This document shows, one piece after another, positions 55,600-64,000 of a stretch of 64,000 nucleotides of DNA (position 1 is its first letter; every line of letters begins with the position of its first letter). The position numbers and the translations under genes were made by a program. Origin of the DNA: Diabrotica undecimpunctata (lineage: Eukaryota > Arthropoda > Insecta > Coleoptera > Chrysomelidae); contig NC_092806.1 in assembly GCF_040954645.1 (NCBI RefSeq), positions 127,494,952 to 127,558,951 of the forward strand, read 5' to 3'. The notes below the pieces were generated by a model, which was not told the origin of the DNA, made no database searches, and saw only the letters and a list, made by a program, of their open reading frames with translations.

Positions 55600-55830
55600 A
55601 GCACTTCTAATTACTTCTTCTTCTTCTTCCTTTTTATAAGCAATTCTGCTTTTCATCGATGGATTGGTACCCCTGTGGAAGGTTGTCTCCATCTTTTGGG
55701 CGGTGGTCCGATACTTCTTCTGTCAATTGGTGATTTATCTTTTGCCATTTTGACCACACGACCACACGTCCCATTTTGCTTATGTGATTATTCCATTTTT
55801 TTTCTGTGTAGTGTCCATTGATTTATACAC
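55600..55830 (-). mobile_element. LINE C-terminal tail fragment
   Basis: Minus strand reads KMAKDKSPIDRRSIGPPPKR, then W and QPSTGVPIHR, followed by KAELLIKRKKKKK-type tail translation. It is the same family as 44120-44800, which has SPNGRRSIGKLRKRW. The AAGAAGAAG run at the end acts as the tail. Confidence 0.55.
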
Positions 55831-57365
55831 TTTAACGTAATTATTTTGCCTACCACATAGGGTATAAAAGGGGTATAATAGGGTATAATAGGGGTTTGAA
55901 AATTGGGACAGAAGTTACTGGGGCGGAGATAAGGCAAGCAAAATAAACGAAACTGTGCGAACGGCACTCAGGGTTTGTGTGGAGAGCTGGGTCGTGGATA
56001 AGTTGAATGGCAAGGGGATTGGATTGGGGCAACTACAAAAATGAAACAAAGGGGTACTTACATGAATCTCCTGGAACAAATGGACAAACAAAACAACAGG
56101 AAAGACCTCTAGCAATTTAAAATGGACGCCGCTTCGAAGTACCGAATTATAAAGATTACAACAACTAGTTGTAACTATTGAAATAATTATTAAAAATACA
56201 AAAATGGTTAGGAGACTTTTCTAAAATAAAAAGACAAAATTTTTCAGAGAAATAAATAAAACATTTATTGTTGTGTCACCACAAACAGTTCCAAAAATAC
56301 AGATGGCACAAAAAAATACTATATTAATAGTCACAAAAGTAAAAATAAAAATAACAAAGAAAAACTTACATGTGCCCTATTCGTTTACAAGTGGAAATTG
56401 CAAAAAAACTTACAAATGTTACTGGGCTATAAACTGTGGCAAATAAAAAATTATTTCAAGTAAAGAATTATCTTTTTAAATAAATCTATTCATAAAGATT
56501 AACCTTTTCTTAAAACAAAACAAGCCAATGTAACAAAAATATGAATCTAGCTGTCATATTTCAACATTGAATTTAACAGAGAACAATTAAAATGACAGCA
56601 TAGCCACACCCTATGATTTACGATATTAATTATTAAAATTTAAATTGTATTAAAGCAATTATTATTTAATGTTTATTTATTTTTTTTGAAAGTTTAAATC
56701 AAAAAAGTTGCCTTGGTTTCACAAAAAAACAATGCACTAGCACTTCTGGGGTTAAACTGGAATCATACTGTAATTATACTGAAATTTCTGCTATGCATGA
56801 ACAAAAAGGACTACTTCAAATAGTCTGGAACGTTGATCAGCCGGGGACAAACATAGGTGAGGTAGAAACAAATCAGCGGCACATTTTTACAAAACTGGAA
56901 CCATTGCACGTAACGTAACACGTACTTAACAATTAACTGCAAAGCTACTACTCTTCCATAAAAAATGAAGGAACACAAGAACAATACAAATTTGACGAAC
57001 AATTTGGACCCACACTGTAGGCCACTGCCTCTGACAGCGCCCAAACGAGAGTGATCCAATAATATTGCCGGCAAAAACTTCTCAGCGATCTCAGTGAATG
57101 TCTATTTGAAACGCAGAATATTTAGCGGTTTCGATCAAAGAAAAATACCAAGGAAAAACGCATCTGTAAAATATAAACAAACTATAAAATGGTTTACATT
57201 AACTTCGGCGACGTAAAAAGAACGAAATACTATTTGGGTTTTAACTCGTACGATAGGAACAGAGAAACATGGAAAACATTATTCGTTATTATATATGAGG
57301 TGATTTCAATTTAATACATATACGAGGGGATTTCAAAATATATATCAAGGAAAATGCAAATGCTA
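55831..57365. other. Long spacer, nothing recognised
   Basis: No recognisable gene. A short GGGTATAATA repeat cluster lies at 55859-55895. Confidence 0.5.
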
Positions 57366-57369
57366 CAAC

Positions 57370-57800
57370 ACTGTACGTTACATTTTATTTGAATGTCTTT
57401 GCTCCTTTTTCTGTCTCAGCGTATTTCCTGTAATTCTTCTCAGTACTCTCGTCTCTGCGGTTTCTAGTAGTCTTTGTGTTGTGGCTGTGTCGGTTCTTGT
57501 TTCATGTCATTATTGGTCTTACAGTGGCTTTGTAAATTCTTGGCTTCATCTCAGTGTTAATAATATTATTAAGGAATCCTGCCAGTCTATTTCAGTAACT
57601 CGTTTGGTATTCCGTCTTTACCTGCAGCTTTTCTGTTCTTCAGCTTTTCAAGTGATTTTTGAACTTCCTCCTGTGTTTTTAGATTAGCTTTTTCATTTGT
57701 GGTAATTTCTGCTGTTTCCGACTGTAGCGTCATTTGTTCTTCCTTTGCGTAGAGCTTTTTTAGATAGCAAATATTATAATTACAGTGTAGAAAATTTTCC
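57370..57800 (-). mobile_element. LINE fragment: RT start plus C-terminus, middle deleted
   Basis: Minus strand reads KTQEEVQKSLEKLKNRKAAG and KDGIPNELLK (57802-57587), the RT N-terminus. It then jumps to NTEMKPRIYKATVRPIMT and ETAETRVLRRITGNTLRQKK, the C-terminal domain. Most of the RT, including the catalytic box, is deleted in between. C-terminal motifs match 44120-44800. Confidence 0.65.
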
Positions 57801-57814
57801 AATAATGATTTCCA

Positions 57815-58075
57815 TTTCTTCTTTAAGTTCCATTGTCAATCGATTAACATGATGTTGGCTGCCATATTCGCTATCATTACTTTATTGTCAGTAGGCCTAA
57901 ATATTAATGTAGTCTAATTATTCTATCATTTTCCAAGTTTTTAAGATATGCTATTCTTCTGCCAGGAGTACGTTTACCTTGAATCTTTCTCTGTATGATC
58001 AAAAATTTATATTTGTCAGGGTACTTCATAATGTGATCGAAGAATTCCAGCTTGTATCTTCTTCTTAGTCTTAAA
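57815..58075 (-). mobile_element. RTE LINE C-terminal and 3' end fragment
   Basis: Minus strand reads RRRYKLEFFDHIMKYPDKYK, IIQRKIQGKRTPGRRIAYLK and, shifted, MIANMAANIMLIDNGT, with a GAAGAAATGG tail. This is an RTE C-terminus (compare KLEYFGHVMRH in the copy at 38766). It lies against another LINE at 57800. Confidence 0.65.
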
Positions 58076-58200
58076 CTCACCAGGCTTCCGGGTTTGACTG
58101 CGCCGATTTTCAATGCTCCGAGCTTTCGACGTCCTCTCTGATATCTTCTTCAGGGCTTCCGGGGTCTTAGTCTCCTGAGTAGTACTGTTCACTACTCAAT
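58075..58200 (-). mobile_element. Penelope-like element end (tentative)
   Basis: Minus strand carries CTGAAGA (58147-58153), a GATATC/GACGTC helix (58140-58145 with 58128-58133, including one wobble and one mismatch) and GAAA (58124-58127), then GCTCGGAGC. This is the order of a hammerhead ribozyme core of the kind found at Penelope-like element ends. The base after the third helix does not fit the required cleavage triplet. No Penelope protein is visible. Confidence 0.4.
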
Positions 58201-59120
58201 GCACTACTGTGAATCAGTAATTCATACTATTATACTGCCTAACTGAATTATGCAAAAAATTCAGTTGGGCTATTATGCTTCTGAGCAACCCTGACTTCTG
58301 ATTCTTTCTTAATACTAAATTAACTGCAAGACACGTTCGATACAGAGAGCATTCACTCAATATAAGGAGTTACTGATTGCCATTTACTTTCTGGAAACAA
58401 TACAAGGGAAAGACCGAGAAGGATATTGTAGCAGTCACAACTGCTAACATATAATTAATTAATATAATTTATTATTAAAATCCTAAAACCCCTCAGAATC
58501 CCGTTTATGAAACGTTTATGGGCAATAGACGAGAACGATGCGCAAGTGTAACAACTACAGGTCAAGAGGCGCTCAGCTAAGGTCAGTTTTGGCCAACAAC
58601 TCACACTGAGAGGTTTATTTCTCCAAGCCTTTACCGGCACTTTTCGTCTTAAAATCGGGTAGAAAATCTGGGATTGGATTTAATATTTTCCCCGAACATC
58701 AAGGGAGAAATTGGAACAAATGATAAAGAATCTTGATTGAAAAACCGACTTCCAAATTAGTAGAAATGAATATTTAAGACCCGGCTTCCAAATCTACCGA
58801 AATAATTATTTAAAACCCAGGTGAGCAATTAAATCAGTTAGTTTTATAGGCCTATCATTTTATTGATATTTTCATTGTCTTTTGAAATATTAAAAGTGTA
58901 AAATCAGAGTTTTCTCATATGTATCATGTGGCCTTGAGCCTAGATCGTTAATTTATCGGACACCTAATTAGTTTTTTCTGTTTTTTTTTGTATACCTACT
59001 CGGTATAAAAACTTTCATGCCTAATTTACTAGATATTCTTTAAATGCGCAGACGCAATAAATAGACAGGATGACAGTCAGCTGATGAAATAAAATGTTTG
59101 TTTATTGTGGTAATTCGATG
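58201..59120. other. Spacer, nothing recognised
   Basis: No recognisable gene. A degenerate tandem repeat of about 38 bases lies at 58743-58819 (ACTTCCAAATTAGTAGAAAT and GCTTCCAAATCTACCGAAAT). Confidence 0.5.
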
Positions 59121-59997
59121 TAAGAGTATGTGTTGACAGTCATCTTTGGGTGCCTTGATGTTTCTCTAAATGTTATTTTTTGTAGATTTCACCCGATTAG
59201 GATAACGTTTAATATTAGAATTAGTTTAACCAAACACCTACTTCAACCCATTGGTAACCAGGAACCGATTGTCTCCAGAACCACAGCGTTCTTCTTCATT
59301 CGTTTTTTTTTCGGAGCCTCAAGGACCGTCAGAGTCTTAAGGGGACCTAACCAGGACAGCTGTAGTGTTGTGACAGACATTAATAACAAGTTTCTCAGGG
59401 TTAAGGTTTTTCTTGTCATTTACAACTTTGTATATGCATATACCAAGGTTAGTACTTATTACAGTTTTTGTAACATCTATAAAAAGTTAGGTAAATAGTT
59501 ATTAATTAATTAAATTAGATTAGATTAGAATAAGGAAGGGGTTCATGATTTTTGTATAGCGGTTTTTAAAAGGGAAGGGAAGAAATTTATGTATCAGGGT
59601 TTTTAAAAAATTATATATATATCTTTCCGAGTCTGTTGGCCATACTCATCACACTTGATCACTTTAGACATCTCCCAGCATCTATTTGTAAGCATAACAC
59701 TTACACATAGATCTGGTGTTTAGCTGCTTCGACACATATTAGTCGTATATTTGTTAGGTAAGGTAGTTTCTTTTGTATAACCGTCACGGTTTTTTTTTAG
59801 TATTTATATTCCCTACCTTACCTATCTAGGATTTAACTTTCGTAACTAACCTTAGTGTTAAGATCTCGCTTCTCCCATGGACTTAGATTATAGATTTACT
59901 AATACACCTTTTCGTTTGGCCCAGTAGTGGGGATATTTAATTTTGTCGTGGCTTTTTGGTCCTCGCATACCGTAGCCCCACTACTGTAATTATATTT

Positions 59998-60001
<4 letters not shown>
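59121..60001 (+). other. Possible element 3' region ahead of a (TA)n tract
   Basis: No protein is recognised; a 122-codon frame (59130-59498) has no family features. An 11-bp perfect inverted repeat CAGTAGTGGGG/CCCCACTACTG (59922-59932 and 59976-59986) lies just before the (TA)n run, like a LINE 3' UTR hairpin. This is inference. Confidence 0.35.

Positions 60002-60074
<73 letters not shown>
60002..60074. repeat. (TA)n microsatellite
   Basis: A TA run of 73 bases, the longest in the window. It ends 26 bases before the left TIR of the DD82E element copy 2. Confidence 0.95.
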
Positions 60075-60077
<3 letters not shown>

Positions 60078-60100
60078 AGTTTTGTTATAATTGGTTTCAA

Positions 60101-60119
60101 ATGAGTGTAGAGTAATAAA
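60101..60119 (+). repeat. Left TIR of DD82E element copy 2
   Basis: Nineteen bases exactly complementary to 62364-62382. Confidence 0.88.
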
Positions 60120-60601
60120 TCATGAAGTGTCATAAAATTTGCCTGAATTTCGGTGTCGTCATGGGCGTAGGCAAATGGACGGATGTCAACTTCGTCGTCA
60201 AAAATTGATGTACCTCAAAATATCATATTTTGGATATTTTTTGATAACCAATTTTATTTAATTTTTCGATTAACTTATTCTTCAAACTCGTATTCCATTA
60301 TATGGTCATTAAAGCTAATTACATTTTTATTTATAAAAACAAATTCACTTCCTTACTGAACGAATAAAAGCATTAGAAGAAACTGATAAGGGTATGACGC
60401 ACCTCCTAATATTACTAAGAACTAAAATAAATCAACATGAAGACTAATAACGCGTAATGAGGTTTTACTTACACTTTCATTATAATCCCTCTTTTATTTT
60501 ATTATTATCATTCGACATTCGACATTCGAGTTAGTAATTGTTACTACACCAATTAAACGTACAGTAATATTGTGATATAGAAATAGTGAAAAAGTTATAA
60601 A

Positions 60602-61956
60602 ATGGCGACATTTACTCCAAAGAAAAGAGGTGTAAAAAATTCTCCGCTATCTGTTAGTGAAAAAGTTATAATTTTAAATGTATATGATTGCATAAAACAC
60701 GATCACCCTAGTTTGTCTGTGCAAGAAAGTGTTGAGCGATGTGCCCGAATGACTGGAATTGGACAGTCCACGATTTTTAAATTATTGCGAGAAAGAAAGA
60801 TATCAGGCCAGTTAAGTCCATGCAAGAGAAAATCAGGAAGACCAATAAAAATCTTAGGTGAAGACACCAAACGTGACATTCGAAGAAAAGTTCATTCGTT
60901 TTATTTTAAAAAGGAAATACCCACCCTTGACAAAATACTAATGGAGATAAGCCAAGATAACGATATTCCTTTGATATCCAGAAAACTTTTATGGAAAACT
61001 TTAAAAAGTATGAATTTTTTCTGGGAAAAGCACAATCGAAAGGCACTATTACTGGAAAGTGATGAAATCATTTGCTGGAGACGAAAATATTTGAGAACTA
61101 TAAAACAGTACCGCAGAGAGCACAAGAAAATTTTTTATCTTGATGAGACGTGGATAAACGAAGGTTATATAGTCCAAAAAATGTGGCAAGATAAAAATGT
61201 AACAAGTGCTCTCGCCAAGCTTTCATAGAAGGCCTTTCGACGGGTATTAAAGTGCCTTCGGGAAAAGGGAAGAGGCTTATAATTGCTCACATTGGAAGCG
61301 AAGAAGGATTTTTAAAAGAAGGTTTGTTAAGCTTTGAGTCGTGTCGGACGGGAGATTATCATGAGGACATGAATTCGGATGTCTTCGAAGACTACTTCGG
61401 GGAAATGTTAAAATTTCTTCCAGCTGATTCGGTCGTGGTTATGGATAATGCAAGCTACCATTCAAGGCGCATAGAGAAGGTACCAACTTCAGCTTGGAGA
61501 AAGCAAGAAATTATTAACTGGCTGTCAAATAAAGGTATTCAGTTTGAGACGAATTCAATAAAGAAGGAACTACTAGCCGTAGTAAAACAACATAAATCTC
61601 GCTTCATAAAATATGCCGTAGAAGATGTAGCAGAAAAGTATAAAGTAACTGTGCTACGCCTACCGCCATATCATTGCGAATTAAATCCCATAGAACTTAT
61701 ATGGGCACAAGTTAAAGGATATGTTGCAAGGCACAATACCACATTTAAAATGAAAGATGTCAAGGTATTGTTTGATCAAGCCATTATGGAAATCACATCA
61801 GAAAACTGGCAAAAAGCAATCCAGCATGTTTTAAAAGAGGAAGATAAAATGTGGGAACTGGACAACTTGGTCGATCAGGTGGTTGACCCTATAATTATAA
61901 CACCAGGGGATGATGACAGTTCTTCGGATGAAGACTATAGTGATGTAGAATTGTAA
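60602..61956 (+). pseudogene. DD82E transposase (DDE_3, IS630/Tc1-mariner group), copy 2
   Basis: About 451 codons from the ATG at 60602 to a stop at 61956. The N-terminal region (residues 15-65) is a helix-turn-helix ending TGIGQSTIFKLLRERK. SGRPIK near residue 79 is an AT-hook-like basic motif, and a second helix-turn-helix follows. Catalytic residues: D181 in FYLDETW (61142-61144), the Asp of VVMDNASYH (61444-61446) and the Glu of LNPIELIWAQVK (61693-61695). Asp to Glu spacing is 82 residues. The tail is acidic (DDDSSSDEDYSDVEL). The only visible defect is a frameshift near 61213 (an extra CT), which ends the first part at ALAKLS. Everything else is open, so it looks recent. Confidence 0.88.
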
Positions 61957-62363
61957 TAACGTATCCAGTAAAGTTTTTGTAGTTTTTGTGAATAAATTGA
62001 TTTAAACTCCCCACAAGTGTTTCAATATGTAAAGTTCATTCGTGTGTGTTTGTGAGTATTTCCCGATTTCGGTTCGTATATATTTTATTGTTACATTTTA
62101 TATTTTTTTAATAACACTGTTCTGCTGTATTACATTTTTATTTCCTTTAATATGATTTTTAAGAATGCATATTCTTTTGTCAATTAACCCACTAGCGCGC
62201 CTCTGGCTCAGTGTTTATCTGTCGATAACAATGGACTAATCCCTTAAAACAGGGTGATACCTACCTGCTCTTTATGAAACGACAGAATTTTGCAATGCGG
62301 ACGGAATTTATTGACGGATTATTGACGGATTACCCTGTAGCGCTTTTGAATACTTCATGAGAT

Positions 62364-62382
62364 TTTATTACTCTACACTCAT
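62364..62382 (-). repeat. Right TIR of DD82E element copy 2
   Basis: Nineteen bases exactly complementary to 60101-60119. TA follows on the right. Confidence 0.88.
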
Positions 62383-62384
62383 TA

Positions 62385-63600
62385 GAAATAGATTATAGTT
62401 GTTAATATTATAAATATATTTGTTACAAATAGTTTTGCTTTTATTTCAGTTCCTGCTTACAGTTATAATATAGCAGAACAAGGTCAATAGTGTCTTTTCG
62501 GTTTTTAAACATTATTACAGGGTATTAAATCAATAGTATTATTCCTTGTTGTTCATAACTTCATTTATTTTTTTTGTTAATTTCCTTCAGAAATTAGCTG
62601 GCGCCCATTTTAGTATTTTCCTAGGCATCTCCGTATATTCTCTTATCTTACCCCTTTTATAGTTCCAGATTTTCCGGTGCATTATTATATTGTATTCTTT
62701 TGGTTAAAATATCTCTTTTCCCCTTATCTCAAAGCCAAATTCTAGTGTAGTGAGGCTAGCCCGAATTCGTGCTTGAGGTTTTGTGTTTCTGTGTTCTTTT
62801 GAGCTAAGCCATTCTTTTTATTATAACTTCTTTGCTAGTTCTTCTCTAATTGATCATCTCCTTCTCCATATACCACCCCTAAATTTTATTTAGGTTTCAA
62901 TTGGCGCTTTTGCGTTTGCAATTTGGTTAGGTTTCAATATGATTACAGACAAGATAGAAATATAATGAAAAAGAAAGGGTAGAAGCCGGTCCCGTACGCC
63001 ACTGGTGAAAGCAAAAACGATGATATTTTGCGCTGTTTTTATAAAAGATTAAATTAAATTTAAATTTAGATTAAATGTAAAAATGCAAAGTACGAACATG
63101 GTATATACCTGAAAGATTTAATACCCTTGGGAACTTTATAAACGACTGAAATATATTTTATATTTGCTTAAACATTCGTTTTAAAATTTGCTATTTTATA
63201 AAATATTTATTTGACGTTTGTATTTTTTACTTTGCTTATAAATTAATGCCATTTGAAATATTTAAATGGCTGAATTAATAAAGTACCTGAATAGCATTTA
63301 AAAAATATTATAAAATGCAGTTTGTTTTTCGAAACACAAATATAAAACAAAGAGTTACGTGTCTAGTTAAAAACATTTTCCAATTAAAAATAGCACTGAG
63401 CCGTTATCTGTTTGTTACAATTCAAAATAAAAAACAAATATTACAGGATAGCAATTGCAAAATGTAATAATTTTTATACGATAATGCGCACTGAAACTTG
63501 ACCTAAGATTTTTTTCACGTTTATAAAAAACTTCCTAGAATAATTAATAATTGATTCGATTTTTAATTTTTAAAGGTAATATTATATAGATGTAATATTA
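62385..63600. other. Spacer, nothing recognised
   Basis: No recognisable gene. The sequence is AT-rich throughout. Confidence 0.5.
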
Positions 63601-63601
63601 T

Positions 63602-63618
63602 ATGTATCATCATCATCA
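63602..63618. repeat. (ATC)n tail of a LINE
   Basis: A short ATC/GAT run directly beyond the 3' end of the LINE at 63619-64000. The same (GAT)n tail ends LINE family F at 51280. Confidence 0.8.
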
Positions 63619-64000
63619 TCATAAGTGGCTCGACAATCCGTTGTGGATCTTGGCCTGCTCACAAAGAAGTCGCCACTCCTGTCGATTCCTGGCAACTTCC
63701 CTCCATCTTCTAACCCCTAGAATCTGTAGGTCTTCTTCCACATCATCAATCCATCTCATTCGTGGTCGTCCTCTGCTTCTTGTGCCCTCTGGTTGTGAAA
63801 ATGTTAATCTCTTCGTGTATTCGTGATCTGACATCCTAGCAATGTGTCCAGCCCATCTAAGTCTCTGCACTTTAACGAATTTCACAATATCTGGATCGGT
63901 GTATAACTGATACAGTTCAAAGTTGTATCTTCGACGCCATAGCCCATTTTCATTTACGTCCCCAAAAATCTTTCTAAGAATTTTTCTCTCAAAAATACCA
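63619..64000 (-). CDS. LINE C-terminal domain, open, runs off the window
   Basis: Antisense frame open to the window edge, so the start lies outside. From the edge: ERKILRKIFGDVNENGLWRR, YNFELYQLYTDPDIVKFV, RLRWAGHIARMSDHEYTKRL, RGRPRMRWIDDVEEDLQILG and EVARNRQEWRLLCEQAKIHN, then a stop at 63619. This is the complete C-terminal domain of a LINE in the same group as family F (IYGAVDDNGVWRRRYN). No stop or shift is seen in 127 codons, so it may belong to a recent or intact copy. A (GAT)n tail follows. Confidence 0.85.
   Translation of the reverse strand, partial: GIFERKILRKIFGDVNENGLWRRRYNFELYQLYTDPDIVKFVKVQRLRWAGHIARMSDHEYTKRLTFSQPEGTRSRGRPRMRWIDDVEEDLQILGVRRWREVARNRQEWRLLCEQAKIHNGLSSHL

Larger units (their letters stand above)
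60101..62382 (+). mobile_element. DD82E IS630/Tc1-mariner-group element, copy 2 (nearly complete)
   Basis: A 2,282-bp DNA transposon. The ends are perfect 19-bp terminal inverted repeats: ATGAGTGTAGAGTAATAAA at 60101-60119 and its complement at 62364-62382. Similarity continues inward (CATGAAGT) with a small gap. TA follows the right end (62383-62384), but the left flank is AA, so one TSD base may have mutated. The interior encodes a transposase (60602-61956) with one frameshift and about 500 bases of leader. It is the most complete DNA transposon here. Confidence 0.87.

Noticed and set aside
59130..59498. 122-codon plus-strand frame
   Set aside because: No family features; it sits in sequence that looks like a non-coding element end.
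63602..63826. Plus-strand ORF starting with a histidine run
   Set aside because: The histidines come from translating the (ATC)n tail of the antisense LINE; the frame is a shadow of its C-terminus.

Overview
The window looks like intergenic, transposon-rich DNA from an arthropod, most likely an insect; the mix of RTE-type LINEs, Penelope-like remnants, PIF/Harbinger and Tc1/mariner-group transposases would fit a beetle, but the species cannot be fixed from sequence alone. It is AT-rich. I find no convincing host protein gene, rRNA, tRNA, CRISPR array or operon. Nearly all recognisable coding sequence is decayed mobile-element protein: LINE endonuclease (EEP), reverse transcriptase (RT), RNase H and the LINE C-terminal domain, plus DNA-transposon transposases.

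Layout. 0.6-4.5 kb: an RTE LINE (family A) interrupted by a second, antisense RTE with an exact 8-bp target-site duplication (TSD) and by a 130-bp hairpin insert with a 13-bp TSD. 4.6-9.5 kb: an inverted LINE pair, a second family A copy and two degenerate LINE tails. 9.75-11.15 kb: LINE family C, ending in a (TA)n tract and flanked by a 10-bp TSD. 12.4-14.4 kb: a Jockey-like LINE with gag zinc knuckles, EEP and RT. 15.0-23.2 kb: RTE fragments, a CR1/Jockey-like LINE in apparent 5'-inverted form, and a 684-bp PIF/Harbinger element with a TTA TSD. 25-31 kb: more RTE debris, a LINE endonuclease, a mariner-like transposase, a LINE with RNase H and a Tc1 fragment. 32.4-34.1 kb: family C copy 2 with its own TSD, carrying a nested CR1/Jockey tail. 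35.6-38.0 kb: a broken DD82E transposase element with a nested RTE. 38.8-42.5 kb: an RTE with an 11-bp TSD, a Tc1 DD34E transposase, a Penelope-like end and a BovB-like RTE. 44.1-51.3 kb: several LINEs, one inserted into a Harbinger transposase gene. 52.8-58.2 kb: LINE scraps. 60.1-62.4 kb: a nearly complete second DD82E element with perfect 19-bp terminal inverted repeats and one frameshift. 63.6-64.0 kb: the open 3' end of another LINE that runs off the window.

The main value of the window is as a stratigraphic record. Exact TSDs give the order of nested insertions, and different LINE families carry different simple-repeat 3' tails, so the longest microsatellites here can be read as LINE tails. 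No undescribed defence or metabolic system is visible. The best candidates for something new are the two DD82E transposases, the small hairpin element and the Penelope-like ends with hammerhead-like motifs.
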